From positions 1 through 15,062 of the forward strand of contig CAJOQI010000044.1 in the NCBI GenBank assembly GCA_905236895.1: a stretch of DNA of 15,062 nt, given 5' to 3'. The position numbers and the translations under genes are program-made. Origin of the DNA: an uncultured Peptostreptococcaceae bacterium (GTDB lineage: Bacteria; Bacillota; Clostridia; Peptostreptococcales; Anaerovoracaceae). The notes under the pieces are model-generated. The model ran no database searches and was not told where the DNA came from. It was given only the letters and a program-made list of their open reading frames with translations. Positions 1 to 6,333 of this stretch are shown here, one piece after another (the stretch's first letter is position 1; the number at the start of each line of letters is the position of its first letter).

Positions 1-408
1 GAACGTCTTTTCCGCGCCTCTATGAACGCCGCCGATTCCTCCGGTAACAAAGAATTCAACCCCCGCCAGGTTTGCAAGAATCATAGTGGTTGCAACGGTG
101 GTGGCGCCCCAGGAGCCCTTTGCCATGATGGTAGCAAGGTCGCGGCGGGAAACCTTTGGTATTTCCTGACCCTTCTTTCCGAAGGCTTCTATTTCTTCGG
201 CGTTCATTCCCACGATTCCAACTCCATCGATGATTCCGATGGTGGCGGGGATTGCGCCATGCTCTCTAACGATGCTTTCAACCTGAAGGGCTGTCTCTAC
301 ATTCTGCGGATAGGGCATACCGTGGGAAATGATTGTGGACTCCAGAGCAACTACCGGACGTCCTTCTCTCACCGCTGCTTCTACTTCTGGGTTTACCTTG
401 ATTCTCAT
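1..408 (-). CDS. psuG: Pseudouridine-5'-phosphate glycosidase (partial, N-terminal 136 codons)
   Basis: PsuG reversibly cleaves the C-C bond of pseudouridine 5'-phosphate to uracil and ribose 5-phosphate in the cytoplasm. The minus-strand reading frame runs unbroken from ATG at 408 to the window edge. It shows the family blocks VALESTIISHGMPYPQN, the KVSRRDL stretch, GATTVATTM and the TGGIGGVHRGAE block. Glu23 and Lys85 line up with Glu31 and Lys93 of the E. coli enzyme; the Schiff-base lysine would lie beyond the window. The start is fixed by a GAGGAG ribosome site inside the last codons of the upstream kinase and by an ATGA overlap: the kinase TGA stop (405-407) shares bases with this ATG. 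This implies translational coupling with psuK, its usual partner. The C-terminal half is cut by the window edge, not visibly by a mutation. Confidence 0.95.
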   Translation of the reverse strand, partial: MRIKVNPEVEAAVREGRPVVALESTIISHGMPYPQNVETALQVESIVREHGAIPATIGIIDGVGIVGMNAEEIEAFGKKGQEIPKVSRRDLATIMAKGSWGATTVATTMILANLAGVEFFVTGGIGGVHRGAEKTF

Positions 409-1376
409 AATTCTTTCTCCTCTATATTCATGCTATTTATATTTTCTAAGATGGTTTCCTCGGTGATTCTTCTGCGTCCCTGATGATCCGCCTCTATATT
501 CATCACCGCCGCTGTTATTGCAAATTTAACCGCCTCTTCCGGCGTATGGTTTTCCGACCTTCTTAAGGTATATGCCCCAAGGAAGGAATCCCCTCCACCG
601 GTGGCATTATCCATTAATATGGGACGGTGGGTTAGCTTGATAATCTTTTCTTCGGTTCCAAGGAGAACTCCCTTGTCCGCCATGGTGATAATTATTTCTT
701 TTATACCCTGGTTATGGAACCAGCGGACAACTTTCTTTCCCGTCTCTTCGTCTTTGATTTCCATTCCGGAAAGATGCTGGGCTTCTATTCTGTTGGGTTT
801 GAATATGTCGATTTTTTCTAAGTGGTTTTTCAGCTTTCCGATTTTCGCAATGCTTACGGGGTCCACCGTAACATGGCAAGGTGCATGGTCCAGGATATAA
901 GAAATCATCTCTTCTTTTAGATTGGCGTCCAAGATGAGGAAGTCCTCTTCCTTCATTTCTTTTATGGCCCTGGATAAGGCATCTTTGTCCAGCCTATCCA
1001 TGATTTCCATATCGTTCATAGCAATTTTCATATCGTGATCGTGGTTCATGAGTGCCAGATAAAATGAGGTGCCGTATCTATGCTCCGGATCCTCCTCCTC
1101 GCTTATTTCAACGGAATAGCTTATGTCCATTCCCAGCTTTTGACAGTCCTCTTTTAGAAGGCTGCCGTAGTGATCACTTCCGAAGCAGGTAATAAAGATT
1201 GGCTCTCCACCAAGAAGGGCTATCTTCTGAGCAATATTTCTGGCCACGCCGCCATATCTAAGCTCAATCTTCCCCGGGTTTGAATCCCCTTCGATGAGCT
1301 CTGTATTGGCCGTGCCTAGAATATCAATATTGGCTCCGCCTATTATCCACATTTTGCTTCTTTTTTCTTGAGTCAT
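405..1376 (-). CDS. psuK: Pseudouridine kinase, PfkB (ribokinase) family
   Basis: PsuK phosphorylates pseudouridine to pseudouridine 5'-phosphate, the substrate of the PsuG encoded just downstream. The 323-residue protein is close to the E. coli length (313). It has the PfkB N-terminal glycine block GGVARNIAQKIALLGG, and blocks resembling E. coli PsuK: ANIDILG, DSNPGKIELRYGG, AMNDM, VDPVS and FKPNRIEAQHLSG. The C-terminal anion-hole motif is GGGD (residues 260-263) rather than the usual GAGD; Asp263 is the expected catalytic base. The start is uncertain. ATG at 1376 has no good ribosome site and lies just after a candidate extended -10 box. ATG at 1352 (residue 9) has a purine-rich AAGAAG upstream and would also preserve the whole domain. 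Head gene of a psuK-psuG operon. Confidence 0.9.
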   Translation of the reverse strand: MTQEKRSKMWIIGGANIDILGTANTELIEGDSNPGKIELRYGGVARNIAQKIALLGGEPIFITCFGSDHYGSLLKEDCQKLGMDISYSVEISEEEDPEHRYGTSFYLALMNHDHDMKIAMNDMEIMDRLDKDALSRAIKEMKEEDFLILDANLKEEMISYILDHAPCHVTVDPVSIAKIGKLKNHLEKIDIFKPNRIEAQHLSGMEIKDEETGKKVVRWFHNQGIKEIIITMADKGVLLGTEEKIIKLTHRPILMDNATGGGDSFLGAYTLRRSENHTPEEAVKFAITAAVMNIEADHQGRRRITEETILENINSMNIEEKEL

Positions 1377-1382
1377 GGAAAT

Positions 1383-1391
1383 ATAATATCA
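1383..1391 (-). promoter_or_regulatory. Candidate extended -10 promoter of psuK-psuG
   Basis: On the minus strand TGATATTAT (TG-n-TATTAT) ends six bases before the first psuK ATG, with no recognisable -35 box. Transcription would begin at or next to that ATG, so the message would be leaderless or would use the internal ATG at 1352. Two inverted repeats lie just upstream: ACGG-TTT-CCGT at 1391-1401, and an imperfect GCC(T)TTGGC pair at about 1403-1429. They could be operator or terminator-like hairpins. Inference from sequence only. Confidence 0.3.
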
Positions 1392-1466
1392 CGGTTTCCG
1401 TGCCTTTGGCTCATTTTTTTGCCAAGGCATCAAAGCGGCGAACCGCGCGTCTGCGCAGGCCGGCGG

Positions 1467-1510
1467 AAAAAAAAACCCGCTTGGACTTCTTAAGTGAGCT
1501 GTCCAAGCGG
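1467..1510 (-). terminator. Intrinsic terminator of the rpsF-ssb-rpsR operon
   Basis: On the minus strand a perfect 10-base-pair stem, CCGCTTGGAC with GTCCAAGCGG (arms 1501-1510 and 1477-1486), has a 14-base loop and is followed by G and a run of nine T. It lies 36 bases past the rpsR stop codon. Confidence 0.93.
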
Positions 1511-1523
1511 ATTTACCTTTACG

Positions 1524-1557
1524 ATTAGTTTGCTACCTGATGTAACTAGTCTGCTAC
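1524..1557 (-). repeat. 13-base direct repeat over the rpsR stop codon
   Basis: Two 13-base copies (1545-1557 and 1524-1536) differ at two positions and are 21 bases apart, an exact number of codons. The first holds the last codons and the TAG stop of rpsR; the second repeats the pattern downstream in the same frame and ends at a TAA. It looks like an old tail duplication. Confidence 0.5.
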
Positions 1558-1785
1558 GTAGGGCAGCAGTGCCACAATGCGGGCTCTCTTTACCGCTGTG
1601 GTGATGTCTCTCTGATGGATTGAGCAAGCGCCTGTTACTCTTCTGGGAAGGATTTTACCTCTCTCGGTTATGAACTTTCTCAGTGTCTTGGCGTCTTTGT
1701 AATCTATCTTGAGATCCTTATCTGCGCAGAACTGGCATACTTTCTTTCTTCTCATGCCGCCTGCGGGGCGTCTTTTCTCTGCCAT
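1546..1785 (-). CDS. rpsR: 30S ribosomal protein S18
   Basis: S18 binds with S6 to the platform of the 30S subunit. The 79-residue product has the family core [19 protein letters not shown], then LPRRVTG and the ending VALLPYV. Cys17, Cys20, Cys54 and His57 form a CxxC...CxxH set, which suggests the zinc-binding form of S18; many bacteria, E. coli among them, lack the full set. The ATG at 1785 is preceded by an AGAGGAG ribosome site. It is the last gene of the conserved rpsF-ssb-rpsR operon, 49 bases after ssb, and a strong terminator follows. A short in-frame duplication of its last codons lies after the TAG stop. Confidence 0.97.
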   Translation of the reverse strand: MAEKRRPAGGMRRKKVCQFCADKDLKIDYKDAKTLRKFITERGKILPRRVTGACSIHQRDITTAVKRARIVALLPYVAD

Positions 1786-1834
1786 AAGTCATCTCTCCTC
1801 TCTGAAATACTGTTGACCCTTGTCCTAACTCAAC

Positions 1835-2380
1835 TTAGAAGGGTACGTTTTCGTCGATTGCCTGGAAGGAATCCGGCATCTCGTCGTCAATGGAATCCGT
1901 GAAGGATTCTCCCTGAGGTCCGGGGCCACCGAAACCGGAATTGAAACCGGCATTCTGGTCAGAGCCAAATCCGGAGTTCTGGTCGGAACCGAAGCCGGAA
2001 TTGAATCCGGAGTTCTGGTTGTATCCGCCCTGGAAACCGCCCTGGTTTCCGCCCTGATTTCTATCTCCCCATTCCAGGAATTCAACTCTGTCTGCCACCA
2101 CGTCTGTGGTGTAAACAGTCTTGCCGTCTTTGTCCTGATAAGACCCGGTCTGGAGTCTTCCCTGGATTCCTACGAGTCTTCCCTTGGCAAGATATTTTTC
2201 GCAGTTTTCCGCCTGCTTACCGAAAACGGTAATTCTGGGGAAGTCTGTTTCCTTTTCCCTGCCGGCCCTCTGTGGTCTGTCAACGGCGATAGAAAACTTT
2301 GCTATTGCCATCTGGGAACCGGATGAATATCTAAGTTCCGGGTCTCTCGTTAGTCTTCCGATAAGTACTACACTGTTCAT
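1835..2380 (-). CDS. ssb: Single-stranded DNA-binding protein
   Basis: SSB coats single-stranded DNA in replication and repair and recruits partners through its C-terminal tip. The 181-residue protein has an N-terminal OB fold (about residues 1-105: MNSVVLIGRLTRDPELRY, FSIAVDR, ITVFGKQAENC, GRLQTGSY). A linker rich in Gly, Asn and Gln with repeated GFGSDQN-like units (about 108-152) follows, then an acidic tail ending DENVPF, the usual SSB tip. An ACGAGGT ribosome site precedes the ATG, 23 bases after rpsF. The middle position between rpsF and rpsR is the common bacterial arrangement. A longish linker and repeated codons there are ordinary for this family. Confidence 0.97.
   Translation of the reverse strand: MNSVVLIGRLTRDPELRYSSGSQMAIAKFSIAVDRPQRAGREKETDFPRITVFGKQAENCEKYLAKGRLVGIQGRLQTGSYQDKDGKTVYTTDVVADRVEFLEWGDRNQGGNQGGFQGGYNQNSGFNSGFGSDQNSGFGSDQNAGFNSGFGGPGPQGESFTDSIDDEMPDSFQAIDENVPF
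1947..2020 (-). repeat. 24-base repeats coding for the SSB linker
   Basis: Two imperfect 24-base units (1947-1970 and 1971-1994) plus partial copies to 2020 encode the GFGSDQN-type repeats of the SSB linker. The copies probably arose by slippage or unequal exchange; they stay in frame. Confidence 0.6.
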
Positions 2381-2403
2381 TCCTGTACCTCGTTTAATCT
2401 GCT

Positions 2404-2694
2404 TTACTCTGCGTCTTTGTTGACAATGATATGTCTGATGAAGTCATCAGAAATCTTAAGTCTTCTGTCAAGCTCCTGGGGCAGAGTAGGCTCTGCCTTA
2501 AACTGGAGGACTGCATAGTAGCCGGTGCTTTTCTTCTGGATTGGATATGCCAGGTCTCTGAGACCCCAAACATCTGTGTCCAGAACTTCGCCGCCTTCAG
2601 AAGTAATAACTTCTTTGACTCTTTCTACGGCTGCATCCTTCTTTTCATCTTCCAGCATTGGATCGATGACGAACATGATTTCATAGTTTGTCAT
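2404..2694 (-). CDS. rpsF: 30S ribosomal protein S6
   Basis: S6 pairs with S18 in the 30S platform. The 96-residue product starts MTNYEIMFVIDPML and has the conserved WGLRDLAYPIQKKSTGYYAVLQF core and a C-terminal DRRLKISDDFIRHIIV block, typical for the family in length and order. The ATG at 2694 follows a near-perfect GGGAGGTG ribosome site. First gene of the rpsF-ssb-rpsR operon. It is preceded by a good promoter and a leader of about 70 bases with two hairpins, which may serve feedback control by the S6:S18 complex as known in other bacteria. Confidence 0.97.
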   Translation of the reverse strand: MTNYEIMFVIDPMLEDEKKDAAVERVKEVITSEGGEVLDTDVWGLRDLAYPIQKKSTGYYAVLQFKAEPTLPQELDRRLKISDDFIRHIIVNKDAE

Positions 2695-2725
2695 TTTTTC
2701 ACCTCCCTATGGACATATAATGGCG

Positions 2726-2767
2726 CTGATTCTCTCAGCGCAGAGATTCTCACGCAATTCTGCGTGC
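2726..2767 (-). promoter_or_regulatory. Structured leader of rpsF
   Basis: Two hairpins are visible in the minus-strand leader: CACGCA-gaat-TGCGTG (about 2752-2767) and GCGCTGA-gagaa-TCAGCGC (about 2724-2742). They sit between the promoter and the rpsF ribosome site. S6:S18 autoregulatory leaders are known in many bacteria; the exact CCG-bulge element was not clearly found here, so the role is inferred. Confidence 0.4.
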
Positions 2768-2773
2768 CTATGT

Positions 2774-2802
2774 ATTATGCATCAAAACCCTTATGATTGC
2801 AA
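2774..2802 (-). promoter_or_regulatory. Promoter of the rpsF-ssb-rpsR operon
   Basis: On the minus strand TTGCAA, a 17-base spacer and CATAAT fit a housekeeping promoter (4 of 6 and 5 of 6 matches). The predicted start of transcription lies near 2767, giving a leader of about 70 bases. Confidence 0.65.
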
Positions 2803-2846
2803 GGCTTTTCGCCCCAAAACCGGCTATTTTTTACTTTTTCCCATAG

Positions 2847-2937
2847 ACTTTTCTTGTGTAGAAGTTTTCCCCTTTTTCCTAAGGCTCCCACCCCCAATAT
2901 ATAGTTGTTTGCTCCATATAATCACCACAAGAAAACT
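2847..2937. repeat. 12-base inverted repeat upstream of the nucleotidyltransferase promoter
   Basis: The arms 2847-2858 (ACTTTTCTTGTG) and 2926-2937 (CACAAGAAAACT) are complementary at 11 of 12 positions and are 67 bases apart. The right arm ends seven bases before the candidate -35 box. The rest of 2811-2943 is pyrimidine-rich DNA without a visible gene. Confidence 0.4.
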
Positions 2938-2943
2938 ATTATT

Positions 2944-2972
2944 TTGTGATTTCCCTTATTAGCCTCCATAAT
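2944..2972 (+). promoter_or_regulatory. Candidate promoter of the nucleotidyltransferase gene
   Basis: TTGTGA (2944-2949), 17 bases, CATAAT (2967-2972), followed by a GGAGGG ribosome site at about 2992-2998. A TATACT at 2974-2979 is an alternative -10 but lacks a partner at the right distance. Confidence 0.5.
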
Positions 2973-3005
2973 GTATACTGTTTGGTGGAAAAGGAGGGAT
3001 TGAAT

Positions 3006-3947
3006 ATGTCTAATTCCAATAAACCAACTCTCGTAATAATGGCCGCCGGTCTGGGAAGTCGTTTTGGTGGACTTAAGCAGATTACACCTATAGGAGACAA
3101 CGGGGAAATTATTTTGGATTTCTCCCTTTACGACGCTTGGAAGGCGGGCTTTGAAGATGTGGTTTTGATCATAAAAGAAAAAAATCGGAAGGATTTCGAC
3201 AATCTTTTAAGCACCAAAGCAGGTAGCAAGCTGAATATCCGCTATGCTTATCAGGATCTTTCGGACATTCCCGAAGGCTTTGCAATTCCCGAAGGAAGGG
3301 AAAAGCCCTGGGGCACCGGCCATGCTGTTCTCTCCGCAAGAAAGCTGATTGACGGCCCCTTTGCTGCCATCAATGCAGACGACTACTACGGCCCGACCGC
3401 ATTCCAGGTGATGTTCGACTTTCTGAAGGATGCCTGTGACGATCAAAAGCATCAGTATTCCATGGTTGCCTACGAGCTGAGCAAAACTTTGTCCGAGAAC
3501 GGCACCGTTTCCCGCGGCGTTTGTCAGGTGTCAGAAGAGGGCAAGCTGCTTTCGGTTAGGGAAATGAAGGAGCTTAAGCGAGTGGAAGGCACAATCAAGA
3601 ATCTTGAAGAGGGTGCGGAAGAGTCCCTTGAAGATAAAACTCCGGTTTCCATGAATTTCTGGGGATTTACCGGATCAATGATGGAAGAACTGGGAGAGAG
3701 ATTCCCCGCCTTCCTTCACGAAACCTTGGACGAGGATTCTCCCAAAAAAAATCTCCTGAAGGGAGAGTATCTCCTTCCGGAGGTTGTAAATCAACTTCTT
3801 AAGGACGACAAAGCAGAGGTTACGGTTCTTCACTCTTCCGATAAATGGTTCGGCGTTACTTATCCGGAAGACAAAGAGGGCGTGACAAAGGCCATCAAAG
3901 CCATGAAGGCCGCCGGGCTTTATCCCGCAGGCCTTTGGGCCGATTAA
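3006..3947 (+). CDS. Nucleotidyltransferase family protein (sugar-phosphate NTP transferase type)
   Basis: The 313-residue protein begins with a Rossmann-like nucleotidyltransferase domain: LVIMAAGLGSRFGGLKQ is the G-x-G-x-R...K nucleotide-binding signature. It is followed by a PWGTGHAVLSAR block and AINADDYYG, whose acidic residues should hold the catalytic metal. Such enzymes join a sugar phosphate or similar acceptor to an NTP with release of pyrophosphate. The substrate cannot be told from sequence, because no sugar-nucleotide or choline-phosphate gene is next to it. I chose ATG 3006 because GGAGGG lies 8 bases upstream and homology begins there; the frame stays open 60 bases further upstream, into the promoter. 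One of only two genes facing the origin. No clear terminator follows: 3948-4027 has only short imperfect hairpins. Confidence 0.85.
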   Translation: MSNSNKPTLVIMAAGLGSRFGGLKQITPIGDNGEIILDFSLYDAWKAGFEDVVLIIKEKNRKDFDNLLSTKAGSKLNIRYAYQDLSDIPEGFAIPEGREKPWGTGHAVLSARKLIDGPFAAINADDYYGPTAFQVMFDFLKDACDDQKHQYSMVAYELSKTLSENGTVSRGVCQVSEEGKLLSVREMKELKRVEGTIKNLEEGAEESLEDKTPVSMNFWGFTGSMMEELGERFPAFLHETLDEDSPKKNLLKGEYLLPEVVNQLLKDDKAEVTVLHSSDKWFGVTYPEDKEGVTKAIKAMKAAGLYPAGLWAD

Positions 3948-4027
3948 GAAGTGGAGTTTTTAGGACTCCGCCGTTCTAACCATGGTGCAAAGCGGACAGC
4001 CGTCCTCGCCGCGGAGTGCAGTCTCAA

Positions 4028-4795
4028 CTACTTCTCAGCGTCCCAATCGTGAATATATCCTTCGCCCTTCTTCGGAAGGGCGTTTCTTATTATGTCGTAG
4101 ACCTTATCAGGCAGCTCCGCCAGTTGGGTTCTGTCCATATGGGCGGTTTCGATAGCAGGATGGATTGTGACTGAAGCTGTTGCACGGGGATTGAAGACTC
4201 CCGTTTCCTCGAAAAACAGATGGGTTCCGTTAATGGTAATTGGAACCACGAGAACCTTTGCCTTGGCTGCCAGCTTGAAGCTTCCCGGCTTGAACTCATC
4301 CATTCCTTCTCCGCAGCTTCGCTTTCCCTCGGGAAAAATCACCAGAGAGAATCCTTGTTTAATAAGCTCCGCACCTTCGTTGATGGTCTTAAGAGATTCC
4401 CTGGCATCCCCTCTGTTGATGAAGAGACCCCTTATTCTCAACACCCATTTGGACATCAAAGGAACCTTGCTGAATTCCTCCTTGGCGATGAGTCCGATTT
4501 GCTTTCCTTCCAAGGCCTTCGCCAATGCCATTACATCAAAGTAGGCCTGATGGTTGGCAATGAAAACACAGGGTTCCTCCGGAATATTCTCCCTGCCTGA
4601 TACATCAAATTTAAGACCGTAGATCTTAATAAGATTTTCAATCCAATAGGTCTCCGCCTCAGCAATGGCCGCTCTTTCTTTTTCGTAGCGCCCGTGCTCT
4701 TTATGGGTATCGATTCTTAATCCAAACTTTCTCGAGATTCTGACAACGGATCCCGCCAGTCTTATAAAAGGTATAAGATTTCCTGCGATTTTCAA
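4028..4795 (-). CDS. plsC: 1-acyl-sn-glycerol-3-phosphate acyltransferase (PlsC-type)
   Basis: Enzymes of this family add the second acyl chain to lysophosphatidic acid at the inner membrane face, giving phosphatidic acid. All four family motifs are present in 255 residues: NHQAYFD (His82, Asp87, catalytic pair), LFINRGD (125-130), FPEGKRS (154-160, where Lys replaces the usual Thr or Ser) and VVPITI. No strong membrane segment is visible; the first 20 residues are mildly hydrophobic. The start codon is TTG at 4795, six bases after a GGAGG ribosome site. An ATG three bases further out reads ATG CCT TGA and stops at once. Another lysophospholipid acyltransferase with the same fold is possible. 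Divergent from the rubredoxin gene. Confidence 0.88.
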   Translation of the reverse strand: MKIAGNLIPFIRLAGSVVRISRKFGLRIDTHKEHGRYEKERAAIAEAETYWIENLIKIYGLKFDVSGRENIPEEPCVFIANHQAYFDVMALAKALEGKQIGLIAKEEFSKVPLMSKWVLRIRGLFINRGDARESLKTINEGAELIKQGFSLVIFPEGKRSCGEGMDEFKPGSFKLAAKAKVLVVPITINGTHLFFEETGVFNPRATASVTIHPAIETAHMDRTQLAELPDKVYDIIRNALPKKGEGYIHDWDAEK

Positions 4796-4877
4796 GGCAT
4801 TCCTCCATCCATAAACTTAATAAATAATAACACAAAAAATATGTCTAAATCCAGTTTTAATGGGTATAAGTCCTATG

Positions 4878-4921
4878 GCGCCGGAGACGCGGCGCAGGGT
4901 GGTGTATCAAAACTCAACACC
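4878..4921 (+). promoter_or_regulatory. Two hairpins in the rubredoxin leader
   Basis: GCGCCG-gagacg-CGGCGC (4878-4895) and GGTGT...ACACC (4901-4921) lie in tandem just before the AAGGAGAT ribosome site of rubredoxin. A TATAAG at 4865-4870 is a possible -10 without a good -35. The GC-rich first stem stands out from its AT-rich surroundings. A regulatory role is only inferred. Confidence 0.35.
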
Positions 4922-4945
4922 GCTTCAATCAAGAAAGGAGATACC

Positions 4946-5113
4946 ATGAGCAAAGTATATGTATGCAGCGCCTGCGGTTATGAATACGACCCTGCAGTAG
5001 GCGATCCGGAAAACGGAATCAAGCCCGGAACACCATTTGAGGAGCTTCCCGAAGATTGGACCTGCCCCTTATGCGGACTGGGCAAAGAAGTTTTCGAAGA
5101 GAAGGCGGAATAA
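4946..5113 (+). CDS. Rubredoxin
   Basis: Small cytoplasmic electron carrier with a single iron held by four cysteines. The 55-residue product has both knuckles, CSACGY (Cys7, Cys10) and CPLCG (Cys40, Cys43), plus the family stretch [19 protein letters not shown] and DWTCP. The ATG at 4946 is chosen because AAGGAGAT lies just upstream and the protein then has the standard length; an in-frame ATG at 4841 lacks a ribosome site and would add 35 unrelated residues. In anaerobes rubredoxin typically feeds oxygen- and peroxide-reducing enzymes, but no partner gene is adjacent. A terminator follows, so it is probably a single-gene unit. Confidence 0.96.
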   Translation: MSKVYVCSACGYEYDPAVGDPENGIKPGTPFEELPEDWTCPLCGLGKEVFEEKAE

Positions 5114-5178
5114 TCCACCGGACAATACATCGAAAAGGATTAAATGGGCATTATGCCCTAAACAAAGCCGATTAAAAA

Positions 5179-5217
5179 CAGGATTCACATTCTATTTGAT
5201 GGGAATCCTGCTTTTTT
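5179..5217 (+). terminator. Intrinsic terminator of rubredoxin
   Basis: CAGGATTC (5179-5186) pairs perfectly with GAATCCTG (5203-5210), with a 16-base loop, followed by C and six T. Confidence 0.9.
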
Positions 5218-5223
5218 ATACTC

Positions 5224-5306
5224 TTTTCCCATGGAATAATCACGAAAAATAAGAAAAACCCCATGAAGATGGGGATTTTGTTAATATATCTGTTTTTCCC
5301 ATGGAA
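5224..5306. repeat. 13-base direct repeat flanking a hairpin
   Basis: TTTTCCCATGGAA occurs at 5224-5236 and again, unchanged, at 5294-5306, exactly 70 bases apart. The hairpin CCCCAT-gaag-ATGGGG lies between them and shares the CCCATG core. No gene covers this stretch. Confidence 0.6.
5254..5278 (-). terminator. Hairpin terminator, probably two-way
   Basis: CCCCAT (5259-5264) and ATGGGG (5269-5274) form a six-pair stem with a four-base loop. On the minus strand five T follow, suiting termination of transcripts from proC about 250 bases upstream; on the plus strand ATTTT follows, a weaker signal. Confidence 0.6.
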
Positions 5307-5343
5307 AATTACTTATAAAAAGGCGTTTTCCCCACGGGTTAAT

Positions 5344-5495
5344 TCTATTATTTAAGTTCACGTCTAGAACCTACGGTCAAATCTATAATTTAAGTTAAAG
5401 TCTAAAACCTACGGTTAGATCTATGATTTAGTCTACGTCAAAAATCTACGATTAGTTCGTTCTAAGATTTAAGGCTAAAATATAAGTCTTCAGGC
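5344..5495. repeat. Degenerate 38-base tandem repeats
   Basis: Units starting at 5344 and 5382 match at 32 of 38 positions. A third at 5420 is recognisable with two small deletions, and a fourth (about 5457-5490) is barely so. Each unit has TCTAT-n-ATTTA near its start and CTACG near its end. The array sits between the converging rubredoxin and proC genes and has no open reading frame of note. It is not a CRISPR: there is no constant repeat with unique spacers. Confidence 0.75.
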
Positions 5496-5523
5496 GAAAT
5501 GTCGCCAAGGGCTTTCCGACGCC

Positions 5524-6315
5524 TTAGCCTTCGATTGCGTCGATTGCTTTGATGATAGCTGTTCTGAAGCCCTCTTCCTCAAGGGCGGAGACTCCGCGGA
5601 TTGTGGTTCCGCCGGGTGAGCATACCGCATCCTTCATGGCACCGGGGTGTTGGCCGGTTTCAATCTGCATGGCGCCGGTTCCCGAAATCATCTGGGCTGC
5701 CAATCTATAGGCGGTATCCCTTGTAAGTCCGTATTTAACTCCCGCATCTCCCAAGGCCTCTATGAACATGGCCGCAAAGGCAGGTCCGCAGCCGGACAGG
5801 GTTCCCGCAACGGACAGAAGTTTGGACTCCACGAACTCCAGCTGGGCAATGGAAGAAAAGATATTCTTAAATGCCTGAAGCTGTTCGTCCGTTAAGCTAT
5901 GCTTCTTCTCGCAGACGAAGATTCCTCTTCCCACGGAAACGGGAGTATTGGGAATGGTTGATATGTGATTGGTTCCTTCAATAAGGAAATCCTCATAGGT
6001 ATTGAAATCGCAGCCTGCGGCAATTGAAACCACAGCCTTTCCAAGGAGCAGGTGCTTAACCGGTTCCAAAACCGTTCTGACCATATAGGGCTTTACCGCG
6101 ATTATGATCATATCGGAATTGTCTATGGTTTCTTCCGCTGCTTCGCAGGCATTGATGCCTCTTTCTTCCGTATTGTCCAGAAGCTTCTCCCAGTCCTTGG
6201 CGCAGGCATAGATCTTCTTGGGGTCTACCGCTTCGGCTTTGATGAGACCGTCGCAGATGGCTCTACCCATATTCCCAAATCCTATGAATCCAAGTCTTAT
6301 ATTGCTATTAATCAT
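5524..6315 (-). CDS. proC: Pyrroline-5-carboxylate reductase
   Basis: ProC reduces 1-pyrroline-5-carboxylate to L-proline with NAD(P)H, the last step of proline synthesis. The 263-residue protein has an N-terminal Rossmann fold with LGFIGFGNMG (residues 8-17), the VKPYMV block and IPNTPVSVGRG. The C-terminal dimer domain has SGCGPAF (usually SGSGPAY) and the family signature KDAVCSPGGTTIRGVSALE (228-246). Length is normal. The ATG at 6315 follows a GGAGG site and lies 18 bases after the sigma factor stop, so proC is very likely read on the same message. A proline gene at the end of a sigma/anti-sigma operon is unusual and hints at a link to osmotic or other stress, but that is inference. Confidence 0.96.
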   Translation of the reverse strand: MINSNIRLGFIGFGNMGRAICDGLIKAEAVDPKKIYACAKDWEKLLDNTEERGINACEAAEETIDNSDMIIIAVKPYMVRTVLEPVKHLLLGKAVVSIAAGCDFNTYEDFLIEGTNHISTIPNTPVSVGRGIFVCEKKHSLTDEQLQAFKNIFSSIAQLEFVESKLLSVAGTLSGCGPAFAAMFIEALGDAGVKYGLTRDTAYRLAAQMISGTGAMQIETGQHPGAMKDAVCSPGGTTIRGVSALEEEGFRTAIIKAIDAIEG

Positions 6316-6333
6316 ATTTCCTCCTTGGTTCCC

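Noticed and set aside
22..483. Open frame on the plus strand at the left edge
   Set aside because: It lies opposite psuG, whose protein is clearly recognisable; it has no ribosome site and no family-like sequence.
1343..1351. Perfect TTATCCACA inside psuK
   Set aside because: It lies in codons for Met-Trp-Ile-Ile, isolated and far from the origin gap; likely chance.
1825..2085. 86-codon frame overlapping ssb on the same strand
   Set aside because: It is produced by the repeat-rich SSB linker read in another frame; no ribosome site.
4841..4945. N-terminal extension of rubredoxin from ATG 4841
   Set aside because: No ribosome site, unrelated residues, and hairpins in the DNA; the ATG at 4946 has a strong site and gives the standard length.
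5344..5495. 38-base repeats as a CRISPR array
   Set aside because: The units are directly tandem with no constant repeat plus unique spacers, they decay progressively, and there are no cas genes.
5492..5505. GGCGA-aatg-TCGCC hairpin after proC as its terminator
   Set aside because: No T-run follows on the minus strand; the hairpin at 5254-5278 is a better terminator.
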